Shown here piece by piece: positions 55,128 through 63,403 of a stretch of 64,000 nt of DNA. Every line of letters begins with the position of its first letter. Position 1 is the stretch's first letter. Below the pieces are notes generated by a model that did no database searches, was not told the DNA's origin, and saw nothing but the letters and a program-made list of their open reading frames with translations. Both the position numbers and the translations under genes were made by a program. Where the stretch lies: assembly GCF_903903185.1 (NCBI RefSeq), contig NZ_CAIUXT010000120.1, positions 19,021 to 83,020 on the forward strand. Reading direction: 5' to 3'. The DNA comes from an uncultured Rhodoblastus sp. (GTDB lineage Bacteria > Pseudomonadota > Alphaproteobacteria > Rhizobiales > Beijerinckiaceae).

Positions 55128-56396
55128 ATGGCCGGTTCAATCGAAAACGGCAAGGCCTCGCGCATCGTTACAATGAATTCCTTGCCGGACCTCGCGAAGT
55201 CAGGTCTCGAAGCGGCGCAGTCGAGCGACGAGCGCGAGACGGCGGAACGTTATCAGACGGCGGTCGAAAAGCTGCAGCAGGAAGCCGACAAGGCTGGAAG
55301 CAGCGGCGTTTTTGTCGCGGTCGAAGACCGCGACGCGTCTCTCGTCCAGAGCGCGGTCGCGCAGGCGGCGGCAGGGCATTCGCCGCTCGCCGCCGGCGGA
55401 CTCGAAGCGCAATTCGGCGATGGGCCGACCGGCGGCGACGTTTGGGGCTGGATCAAGAGTCTGTGGGATCACGTCCCGGCCAGTGCGCGGCATGCGATCG
55501 TACGACCGCCGGACACGAAGGCCGGAGCGTTTCCCGATAAGGGCGCCATCGCCATCCTGGGAGACTGGGGAACGAATCTCTACGGCGCGCCGGTTTCCGC
55601 TGCATCGATCAGCAAGACGGGCGGCTATGAGATGGCGCTGCACCTCGGCGACATCTATTATTCGGGCACGCCCGAAGAGACGAAGCAGCGCTTCCTCGAT
55701 GTCTGGCCGGGCGACGCCGCGCAGGTCAGCCGCGCGATCAACGGCAATCACGAGATGTACTCGGGCGGTTACGCCTATTTCGATCAAATCCTGCCGGCCT
55801 TCAGCCAGGCTTCGAGCTATTTCGCGGTTCAAAACGAGCACTGGCTGCTCGTCGGGCTCGACACCGCATGCACGGACTGCGCGCTCGACGCCGAACAGGT
55901 GCGATGGCTGGAGACGGTGTTGGGCGCGCGCGGCGATCGCAAAACGATCCTGTTCTCCCATCACCAGCCGTTCTCCCGGCTGGAATCGAAACAGAACCCC
56001 GCGATTGGGAAAGCGCTCGCGGGACTGTTCGCGAAAAAGGCGATCACGGCCTGGTATTGGGGTCACGAACATGCGTGCGTGCTCTACGACCGGCACCCGA
56101 CCTTCGATTTCCTCGGCCGCTGTGTCGGCCATGGCGGCATTCCGGCGCCCAGGAAGGGCGAAGTCACCAGCGCGCCGATCGACTCCCGTCCCGACGGCGT
56201 CACCTGGCGGCGCCTCGACTCTTCGGCGGATGCGCCGCAATGCCTCGTGCTCGACGGACGCAATCCCTACGTCAAGGGCGAAGAGGACAAGTTCGGCCCG
56301 CATGGCTATCTGACGCTCGCGTTCGACGGGCCGAAGCTGGTCGAACGCATTCACCTGCCGGATGGAACGGAGATTTTCAGCGGCCCCGTGCCTTGA
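55128..56396 (+). CDS. calcineurin-like metallophosphatase with N-terminal extension
   Basis: A 422-residue protein. The N-terminal ~140 residues are helical (AERYQTAVEKLQQEADKAGS) and unassigned. The metallophos core follows with AILGDWGTN, LHLGDIYYSG, NGNHEMY, FSHHQPFS and WGHEH, giving the full dinuclear metal ligand set. The substrate could be phosphomonoester, phosphodiester or nucleotide. There is no signal peptide. AAGGG precedes the ATG. A trypsin-like gene starts 36 bp after its stop, so they form a pair. Confidence 0.88.
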   Translation: MAGSIENGKASRIVTMNSLPDLAKSGLEAAQSSDERETAERYQTAVEKLQQEADKAGSSGVFVAVEDRDASLVQSAVAQAAAGHSPLAAGGLEAQFGDGPTGGDVWGWIKSLWDHVPASARHAIVRPPDTKAGAFPDKGAIAILGDWGTNLYGAPVSAASISKTGGYEMALHLGDIYYSGTPEETKQRFLDVWPGDAAQVSRAINGNHEMYSGGYAYFDQILPAFSQASSYFAVQNEHWLLVGLDTACTDCALDAEQVRWLETVLGARGDRKTILFSHHQPFSRLESKQNPAIGKALAGLFAKKAITAWYWGHEHACVLYDRHPTFDFLGRCVGHGGIPAPRKGEVTSAPIDSRPDGVTWRRLDSSADAPQCLVLDGRNPYVKGEEDKFGPHGYLTLAFDGPKLVERIHLPDGTEIFSGPVP

Positions 56397-56432
56397 TCGC
56401 CTGACCCGCACGTTTTTTTGAAGGACGCCTCG

Positions 56433-57617
56433 ATGGACTGGGACAAGAAGATCGATTCTAGCGCCGTGTCGCATTCCCTCTTTCTGGTTCGCGGAAAGAG
56501 CGCGCGGGATGCGTCCGGACTGGAAGGCATCGAAGAAGCCGCTCCTCTCGTTCTCTCGGATGAGGAGCGGATCGAACGCCTCGAAGCGGCGCTCGCGGCG
56601 GAACGCGAATCCAATCCCGGCCAGGACAGGGCTGCGCAAGACTCGAGGATCGTCGCGAGCGCGCGACAGGCGCTCGCGAAATCCGGTCAGGGAGAGCCGC
56701 TGCAGAATTTCACGGTTGGCGACAACGTCGGCCTCGAGTCGGTGATTCTCACCGACGGCACGCGCCCGAGCCTGTTCATCCAGGAAGGCTTCGTCGACGT
56801 CGACGGGGCGGACATCGGCGACTGGGGCATGGGCCTCTCGCGTTTTGAGCCGCAGATCCGCAAGGTCGTCGCGTCGGTGGGGCGGATCGATATTCCGCAA
56901 CAGCCCTGGTTCGAAGGCACCTGCTTCGTCGTCGCGGAGGGGCTCGTCTTGACCAACCGCCACGTGCTCGAGACGATCGCCGCTCCGAACGAAGCGGGCG
57001 GCTGGATCCTGAAATGGCCCGACCAGACGACGGTCAATTTCTCGGGCGAGTTCGAGTCGGCCCATGCGACCAAGTTCAGGATCGTCGGAGTCGCCTTCGC
57101 GGGTCCGGACGCGATCAACAGGACGGTCGACTTCACGCATCTCGACATTGCGATTCTCAAGGTCGACCCAGGCAGCGATCCCGGGAATGTCTTTCCCCCG
57201 GCCGTCACTTTCGAGAAGGATTCGGCCCTGCCGAAGCGCGATCGCAATCTCTACGTGCTCGGATTTCCCGGCCAGCCTTACGTCTGGCGGCTGCCCGGCG
57301 CGCCCGGTCCGGGAAGCGAAACCGCGCAGGTCATCGCCGACACGTTCAAGAGCCGGTTCGGCTACAAGCGCCTCGCGCCGGGCGCCCTTGTGGCCGGCCC
57401 GGGGGAGGTCCTGAACGACGCGAAGAAATGGATCCTCGCGCATGACGCGTCAACGCTCGGCGGCAATTCGGGATCCTGCGTCGTCGACTTGGGCGTCGAC
57501 GGTTTCCGCATTCTGGGGTTGCACTTTGCCGGCGCGAGCCGGCAGCAGAACTGGGCTCATGTCATGGGCGCGATCAAGGACCAACTCGCCGCCTGTTCGG
57601 CGACGTTCGTCGCCTGA
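56433..57617 (+). CDS. trypsin-like serine protease with shared GLES/RPSLF module
   Basis: A 394-residue protein from the ATG at 56433 (AAGGA upstream; the ORF track uses a TTG). An acidic coiled N-terminus leads to VGLESVILTDGTRPSLFIQEG, like the module in the trypsin-nuclease at 43451. The V8/trypsin-like domain has His in LTNRHVLET, Asp in THLDIAILKVD and Ser in LGGNSGSCVVD. There is no signal peptide. A further small ORF with AGGAAG begins 15 bp after its stop. It probably acts on or with the upstream phosphatase. Confidence 0.88.
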   Translation: MDWDKKIDSSAVSHSLFLVRGKSARDASGLEGIEEAAPLVLSDEERIERLEAALAAERESNPGQDRAAQDSRIVASARQALAKSGQGEPLQNFTVGDNVGLESVILTDGTRPSLFIQEGFVDVDGADIGDWGMGLSRFEPQIRKVVASVGRIDIPQQPWFEGTCFVVAEGLVLTNRHVLETIAAPNEAGGWILKWPDQTTVNFSGEFESAHATKFRIVGVAFAGPDAINRTVDFTHLDIAILKVDPGSDPGNVFPPAVTFEKDSALPKRDRNLYVLGFPGQPYVWRLPGAPGPGSETAQVIADTFKSRFGYKRLAPGALVAGPGEVLNDAKKWILAHDASTLGGNSGSCVVDLGVDGFRILGLHFAGASRQQNWAHVMGAIKDQLAACSATFVA

Positions 57618-57632
57618 GCGCAGGAAGAACCC

Positions 57633-57788
57633 ATGCCCAACCAAGCGCCCCCGGTCGCTTTGATCCGCCGCGGCAGGACGTTCGACCCGCGTATTCTGTC
57701 CCCCTTTTGCAAAGCAAGGGAATCACACCCGAGGCTTGAACCGAAGGGGTTGCTCAGCAGCCTATCAGCGCACGATGATAGCGCGTAA
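57633..57788 (+). pseudogene. truncated start of another module-bearing gene
   Basis: A good AGGAAG site precedes ATG 57633, opening MPNQAPPVALIRRGRTFDPRI. This resembles RPAVFVRRGTYDP of the trypsin-nuclease. After ~25 codons the text changes character and stops at 57788. It looks like the 5' end of a gene cut off by mobile DNA, the third member of a metallophosphatase-trypsin operon. Confidence 0.5.
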
Positions 57789-57795
57789 TTCAATC

Positions 57796-58068
57796 TTAAA
57801 TTTCCACGTGCTGCGGAAGTTCATCCGCATAAGCGCCTGAGCCGAAGGCCGATGCCTGCTGTTTTTTCAGTTGGGCTTCGAAGCCCAAGGCAACGTCTCT
57901 CGCTGCGAGTCCGGTGGCAAAAAATTTGCCAAGGTTAGCTTGTGGTAACGCTGCGGGGGTAACACCGGCATTGAATTGGCCAATAACTGAGTAAGCATCA
58001 CTATTATTGTCGGCTTTACCATTGTTTTCGTTACCAACCGGGACCAACGCAACATCAAGGCTGTTCAA
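57796..58068 (-). CDS. unassigned small ORF or gene fragment, lower GC
   Basis: A 90-residue ORF with sound-looking protein text (PVGNENNGKADNNSDAYSVIGQFNAG, then GKFFATGLAARDVALGFEAQ). It is richer in A/T than its neighbours and starts at a TTG, with an in-frame stop just upstream. I do not recognise the family. It is probably the C-terminal end of a transferred gene, cut by the repeat at 58061. Confidence 0.35.
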   Translation of the reverse strand: MNSLDVALVPVGNENNGKADNNSDAYSVIGQFNAGVTPAALPQANLGKFFATGLAARDVALGFEAQLKKQQASAFGSGAYADELPQHVEI

Positions 58069-58400
58069 CGCTCTCTACTGAGGCGCAGATGCAACAGTTT
58101 TAAGGTCTTTGATGCGAAAAGGGGGCGGACGATTCCTCTGGGCGAAAAAGTCTGAATCTATGTGAGGCGACCGAATCAATCGGAGGTCGCCTTGAAGTCT
58201 CTTCAGCCGTTTCTCGCGCTACTCGCCACAATCCCCAGGGCTGTTCAATGCTCTAAACTGCGAGGCTGAGGGGCGTTTTTCGGGTGATGCAATTTTTTGC
58301 TTTCCCCGACGAAAAGTCTCTGAATCCATGGGGAGCAACCTGATTCGGAGGTTGCTCCGTGACGCCACCCACGGATCTTGTATTCTGCCGCGCCGCGATC
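58061..58400. repeat. two diverged ~180-bp tandem units with hairpin leaders
   Basis: GGCTGTTCAACGCTCTCTACTG at ~58059 and GGCTGTTCAATGCTCTAAACTG at ~58239 lie 180 bp apart. Each is followed by a GAAAA(A)GTCT..GAATC segment and a hairpin: GGCGACC-N12-GGTCGCC or GGAGCAACC-N9-GGTTGCTCC. In both, a GGAGG ribosome site lies in the 3' arm before a TTG or GTG. They look like ends of related insertion sequences; the second short ORF (starting GTGACGCC) is cut by the IS630 copy. Confidence 0.5.
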
Positions 58401-58466
58401 CCGTACCGCCGCCGCGCGAAAGGCAAAATGTATAGTCAGGTCGGCGTGAGCCTGTTCTCGATCCTT

Positions 58467-59599
58467 GTGCAGTGACTCATTCGGATGGTTCGGGGATTTG
58501 GCCGAGCTTTTCGAAGATCGAGGCGGCCGAAGCGGTCCAGACGAACGGCTTTGAATTTTTATTGCGCGCCTTGATGTAGCGCTTGATGGCTTCTTCCAGA
58601 CCGGCGACGGATGTGAAGACGCCGCGCCGGATTTTGCGGCGGGCGATGGTCGAGAAAAATTCTTCGACCGCGTTGAGCCACGACGCCGATGTCGGTGTGA
58701 AATGGAACGTCCATCGCGGATGTTCGGCCAGTCACGCCAGGACATCGGGATGCTTGTGGGTGGCGCAGTTGTCGGCGATGGCGTGGATGACTTTTGCGGC
58801 TGGCGCGGTCCGCTCGACGGCGTTGCGGAAGCGAATGAATTCCTGATGCCGATGCTGCTTCATGCAGCGCCCGAGGACGGTTCCATCCAGGATATTGAGG
58901 GCGGCAAAGAGCGTTGTCGCGCCGGCGCGCTTTTAGTCATGTGTCATTGTTCGGCATTTGCCCGGCTTGAGAGGCAAGCCCGGTCGAGGGCGGTCGAGCG
59001 CCTGAATTTGGCTTTTTTCATCTATGGAGACGACAACGGCGTTAGCGGGCGGATCCATGGAAAGGCCGACGACGTCTTCGAGCTTCTCGGCAAATTTGGG
59101 ATCGCTGGAGCGTTTGAACGCGCGCAGGCGATGCGGCTGAAGGCGATGAGCGTCCCACCGGCGCTGGATGGCGCGAAGCGAGATGTTGAATTCCTTGGCC
59201 ATTGCCCGTCCGGTCCAGTGGGCGCCCGCGCCAGGCGTTCGGAGCAGGTCAACTCCTGAACCTTCGCCGCGGTCCTGGCTGACAGCGGGGCCTTGCCGGG
59301 TTTGCGCGTCTTGTAGCGCAAGAGCCCATCGACGCCTTGCTCGCCCTATCGTTGCTGCCAGCGCCACACCGCGGGGCGGCTCAGGCCAGCTTGGCGCGCC
59401 ACTTCAACGACCGGCAGACGCTCGGCGGACGACAAGATGATCGTCGCTCGCTGGACATGCTTCAGCGGACGGTTTCGGTCGCCGAAGATTGCGAGCAATC
59501 GCTCGCGAACTTCGGCAAGGGCAATGACATTGACGGTGGGGGTCATGCAGCGAGATTCGCACGTCCCGCGCCAAAAATCTTATGAATGGGTCAGTGCAC
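58467..59599 (-). mobile_element. IS630-family insertion sequence, inactive
   Basis: Minus-strand transposase pieces in order: VNVIALAEVRERLLAIFGDRN (N-terminal), HWTGRAMAKEFNISLRAIQRRW, SIDEKSQIQALDRPRPGLPLKP (first Asp region), and FHFTPTSASWLNAVEEFF (last acidic residue). In-frame stops occur after WRWQQR, after TMTHD and within the HPDVLA*LAEHP region, plus one frameshift near TCSE. The terminal inverted repeats are GTGCAGTGACTCATTC (58467) and GAATGGGTCAGTGCAC (59584), which pair with two mismatches. It is dead without a helper. Confidence 0.85.
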
Positions 59600-59711
59600 C
59601 AGCGATGCTAAGTGGGGCGCGTTCCCAACGGCAAATCCACGCCTTGATCGATCAGAGGCTTGCGCGCCTGATTGCGGCTTTCCTTGGCGCCGCGCTTCGG
59701 CGGGCTCCGGC

Positions 59712-59930
59712 CTATCCGTCGGTGCGCGGCATCCTTAGACAACTCGATCGGGCCGGACCGGAGCAAGCGTTTCGCCTACACGCGACCGGGAACAACACAG
59801 CCTCGCAGCTCGGCGCGGCCTTGTTCGGGGCGCCTTCCCGGCGCTCGCCGGCGGCGATCCCGCGTTTGGTGTCGGGATCGAGGAATACTTCGTCCCAGCG
59901 CTGCTCAATGAGCCAGTCGCTCAGCGACAC
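59712..59930 (-). pseudogene. TIR-domain fragment
   Basis: The minus-strand text SLSDWLIEQRWDEVFLDPDTKRGIAAGER aligns with EVRDWLAKNGWQDVFLDLDPERGIVAGQR of the TIR-STAND protein at 39254. The fragment begins and ends abruptly and loses the frame after EAVLF. It is a relic of a second TIR protein, lying beside the dead IS630 copy. Confidence 0.72.
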
Positions 59931-60157
59931 AAAATAATCATTGTCCTAGCTTGAACGGCTCAATAATAGGATGGTGAAAACTCTATGTTGCTTTATTTTT
60001 TAAACCATATCAAGATGCGACGGGTGGCTCTTGGAGTTGGTTCGGTTGCGATGCGATCGGTCGCACGACGAAGACGCCAGTTCAGCTTGCGCCAGATTGG
60101 CGGAGCCAACCAAAAGGACCGGAACAGGAAGACCGCACAAAGAGGAGAGAGCGCATA

Positions 60158-60910
60158 ATGGCGAAGTGTCCTTTTGCAAAGCAAATGAAAATCAGCGGCT
60201 CCTCCGGAACGTTCACAAGTGGCCCGTTCAAGATCGTTCATCACACGACCGAGGGCGGCACGGCGGAAGGCGCCTTCGACGCTTTCAGGCAGCATAAATC
60301 CGATCCGCACTTCACGGTCGACGCAACGACGATCTTCCAGCACATCGACACTGGCGAAGCGGGGCGCGCGCTGCGGAACGCGCCGGGGGGCGTCCAGACC
60401 AACCGCGATTCCGCCATCCAGATCGAGGTCGTGGGTTTCGCCCACAGGCCGAAGACCAGACCGACGCTTGAAAACGTGCGCCGGCTTTGCCGCTGGATCG
60501 AAAAACAGCATGGCGTCCCGAGGGTTTGGCCGAACGGGCCGCCAAAACCGGCTGTCAACGGTCAGGACCCCGGCGGCCACAATCGCGACGCCGCCACGTG
60601 GGACAAGAAAGGCGGCCACTACGGCCACAGCAATGTACCCGAGAACACGCACTGGGACCCCGGCTATACGCAGACTGAGGTCGACTTCCTGATGCTGGCG
60701 GACGCCAACGAGAGTCTCGAAAGCATTGAGTTCGATTCGATAATTCTCGAGGATCCAGGCCTCGCCGACGACGTTTCCCGCATGCCGGATCACGGCGACC
60801 CCAACCCGGCGACGCCGCTGGAAACGCCGCGTCCGGCCCGCAAGCCGCGCGCCCGCAAGCCCGCGGCGAAATCCAGGAAGGGGAGCGCCGCCGCCGCGGA
60901 GCCATCTTGA
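60158..60910 (+). CDS. N-acetylmuramoyl-L-alanine amidase / PGRP-like protein
   Basis: A 250-residue protein. The amidase_2 core has a first Zn His in FKIVHHTTEGGTAEGAF and a strand IQIEVVGFAHRP. The later His and Asp lie in GGHYGHSNVPENTHWDPGY. It should cut the bond between MurNAc and L-Ala, or bind peptidoglycan. A basic Pro/Lys/Arg-rich tail (RKPRARKPAAKSRK) ends the protein. There is no signal peptide. AGGAGAG precedes the ATG. The A/T-rich 150 bp upstream is a likely promoter region. Confidence 0.8.
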   Translation: MAKCPFAKQMKISGSSGTFTSGPFKIVHHTTEGGTAEGAFDAFRQHKSDPHFTVDATTIFQHIDTGEAGRALRNAPGGVQTNRDSAIQIEVVGFAHRPKTRPTLENVRRLCRWIEKQHGVPRVWPNGPPKPAVNGQDPGGHNRDAATWDKKGGHYGHSNVPENTHWDPGYTQTEVDFLMLADANESLESIEFDSIILEDPGLADDVSRMPDHGDPNPATPLETPRPARKPRARKPAAKSRKGSAAAAEPS

Positions 60911-61168
60911 CGCGGTTGGAGGACCATCGCGTCCCAGGCCGCGAAAAGGTAAACGCGTTGGTCGCCTCCCCCTTTGGGCAGGCGCCGCCATGGGTGTTTT
61001 GATGTATGCCCTTTTATTGCCATCGCATTGCGGTTCGGGTAGCGAGGCCCCCCGCGCGCCGGACCAGCGGTCCGAGGCGAGCTTCGCTGCGCAAGTGGCT
61101 GGCCCCGGGGTCTTGAGGGGCGCTATTGGCAATGCGGCGATCGCCCATGCTCTAAAGCGGCAAATCCG

Positions 61169-61735
61169 ATGATCGACGAACCACTCTCCCTCGTTTTCAC
61201 CGGCCATATGGTCGATCTTCCCGGACGTTCGCCGCCGCGTTTTCCGCCCGAGCGCGTTGACGCCGCGCGTGTCGAGATCGAACGCCGCATCGCGCGCCAG
61301 ACGGAAGGCAGGAGCACAAGCAGCGTCAACGGATTCGCGAGCCTCGCGCGCGGCGGCGATATTCTGTTCCACGAGATCTGCCGAAGTTTCGGCTTCGACA
61401 CCATCGTCGTTTTGCCATACTCACCGGATCTCTTTCTGAAAACCTCGGTCGAAGGCGCCGAAGGCGGCGACTGGCCGCAGCGATTCAAAAAACTCTGGGA
61501 TGCGACGCCGCCCGCGCGCCGCCATGATCTCGGGCTCCCGAAAACAGACGAGGCCTACGCCGTCTGCAACACGCGCATTCTTGATCTCGCCAGGCGACAT
61601 GGCGAGGCGCAGCTGATCATTGTCTGGGACAGGCGCGCTGGCGATGGCCCGGGCGGAACCGCGGATTTTGTCGAACGGGCGAGCGCCAACTCCAGGAACC
61701 ATCCCGATATCATCGACCCGAGACAATTATCATAG
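61169..61735 (+). CDS. SLOG-like Rossmann-fold protein
   Basis: A 188-residue protein. Motifs are LVFTGHMVDLPGRSPPRFPPERVD, then LARGGDILFHEICRSFGFDTIVVLP and AGDGPGGTADFV. I recall this domain from proteins with TPR/TRAF-linked regions and SLOG-type nucleotide ligand binding. It is followed after 24 bp by the TPR-trypsin gene, suggesting one functional pair in which SLOG senses or makes a nucleotide signal. No strong Shine-Dalgarno is seen. A role as ligand-binding switch is inference. Confidence 0.65.
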   Translation: MIDEPLSLVFTGHMVDLPGRSPPRFPPERVDAARVEIERRIARQTEGRSTSSVNGFASLARGGDILFHEICRSFGFDTIVVLPYSPDLFLKTSVEGAEGGDWPQRFKKLWDATPPARRHDLGLPKTDEAYAVCNTRILDLARRHGEAQLIIVWDRRAGDGPGGTADFVERASANSRNHPDIIDPRQLS

Positions 61736-61759
61736 TGGAGCCATGATGGAGGAAACGCC

Positions 61760-63382
61760 ATGAGCGATCAGGATGCGGACCAGGAAGAGATTGTGGCTCG
61801 TGCGCGCGAGGCGCTGAAAAAGCTTGCGGGTATGATCGACAAGCCCGATCTCGACGCTTTTCGTGAGCTGGTGGAGCAACTCCGCAATAAACGCCAGTAC
61901 GAACTGATGGGGCAGCTTGCCGAAGCCATCAGCCGCCGTGACCCCAAGGATGCGAAGAATCGGCGGCTCTACGCGCAATATCTGATCGAGATGGGCAAAC
62001 CCACTGCTGCGATCGATGTGCTTACGCCTCTGGCGCGCCGACTGCCTCCGGAACATCCGGAGCACGCGGAGGCGTTCGGATTGCTCGGACGCGCTTACAA
62101 GCTGATTTTCTTCGACGCGGCCAACAAGAGCGCCGGCTATGCGCGGGACGCGCTCAAGAATGCGGTGGCTTCTTACCGGCGCCCGTTCGAGGAGGATCCG
62201 GCCCGCAACAGCTGGCACGGCGTAAACCTGCTCGCGCTGCTCGTCCGCATGCGCCGGCTGGGCATCCGGGGCGCCCCGGATTTGCAGCCGCAGGCCCTTG
62301 CGACGCGATTGATCCATGACCTCCAGGCAACGGCTGTCGAAAACAGAAACGACTGGTTTCTGGCGACCCTCGCCGAAGCGTCCCTCGGCCTCGACGACTG
62401 GATCAGCACCGAAAGCTATTTACGGGATTGCCTGGTAGCGCCGACGACTCATGATTTCCATGTAGCCAGCATGCTGCGCCAGTTTACGGAGGTCTGGGAT
62501 ATCGAAGCGCAAGGGGAGCGGGGCAAGGCGCTGGTCGGCGCGCTGCGGGCGCGGCTGCTGCAACTCTCGGGCGGGCGGCTCGATGTCACGCCGGATGACC
62601 TCCGCCGGATGCGCGACCAGCCCAAGCCGGATGCGCGAAGCCTTGAGGCGCTGCTCGGAGAGCACGGGCCTCAGACCTGGAGATGGTGGAGAACCGGTCA
62701 GGACCGGGCGCAAAGCGTCGCCATGATCCGGCATCGCATGGGGAACGCAAAGGGCACCGGGTTCCTCGTGCGGGCCGGCGAACTTGGCGTCCGGCCGGAG
62801 GACGCGCACCCCGACGAGATCCTGCTGCTGACGAATTTCCATGTCGTCAATGCTAACGGAGCAATTGGGCTCAAGCCCGAAGACGCGGTGGCCGTTTTTG
62901 AATTGCAACCCGACCATCGCGAATATGAGGTCGAGAGCATCGTGTGGAGCTCTGAGATCGAACGCCACGACGCGAGTCTGCTGCGGCTGAAAGGCGGCGT
63001 AGGTCAATTGCCGCCGATGCCGCTTGCGCCGGAATTGCCGCGCATCGAGAAAAACGCACTGGTTTATATTATTGGCCACCCGGCTGGACGGAGTCTTTCC
63101 TTCTCGTTCCAGAACAATGAATTGCTCGACCACGAAGGTCCACAGGATGGCAAACCCCAGATCCCGGGGGTCTGGCGGGTCCATTACCGCGCGCCCACTG
63201 AACCGGGAAGCTCCGGCAGTCCGGTTTTTGACGCCGACTCGTGGAAGGTCATTGCCCTGCACCATTCCGGGAAAAAGGCCGACATGCCAAAACTGAACGG
63301 AGTCGCGGACGTCTACGCCGCAAACGAAGGGATCGCAATTCAGTCGATAAGAAAGGCGATCCGCGAGGCGACACCAGCGTAG
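61760..63382 (+). CDS. TPR-like domain fused to trypsin-like protease
   Basis: A 540-residue protein. The N-terminal helical TPR-like part covers about residues 1-300 (RRLYAQYLIEMGKPTAAIDVLTPLARRL). The C-terminal trypsin/V8-like domain has His in LLTNFHVVNANG, Asp in ERHDASLLRL and Ser in EPGSSGSPVFD. The triad is complete. GGAGG precedes the ATG. It is coupled to the SLOG-like gene. TPR probably binds a partner or the SLOG protein. No signal peptide. Confidence 0.88.
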   Translation: MSDQDADQEEIVARAREALKKLAGMIDKPDLDAFRELVEQLRNKRQYELMGQLAEAISRRDPKDAKNRRLYAQYLIEMGKPTAAIDVLTPLARRLPPEHPEHAEAFGLLGRAYKLIFFDAANKSAGYARDALKNAVASYRRPFEEDPARNSWHGVNLLALLVRMRRLGIRGAPDLQPQALATRLIHDLQATAVENRNDWFLATLAEASLGLDDWISTESYLRDCLVAPTTHDFHVASMLRQFTEVWDIEAQGERGKALVGALRARLLQLSGGRLDVTPDDLRRMRDQPKPDARSLEALLGEHGPQTWRWWRTGQDRAQSVAMIRHRMGNAKGTGFLVRAGELGVRPEDAHPDEILLLTNFHVVNANGAIGLKPEDAVAVFELQPDHREYEVESIVWSSEIERHDASLLRLKGGVGQLPPMPLAPELPRIEKNALVYIIGHPAGRSLSFSFQNNELLDHEGPQDGKPQIPGVWRVHYRAPTEPGSSGSPVFDADSWKVIALHHSGKKADMPKLNGVADVYAANEGIAIQSIRKAIREATPA

Positions 63383-63403
63383 ATTATTGGTTCCATTTCT
63401 GGC

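Noticed and set aside
55200-57443. 747-aa minus-strand ORF over the phosphatase and trypsin genes
   Set aside because: Antisense shadow caused by high GC; the plus strand holds two genes with complete catalytic motifs.
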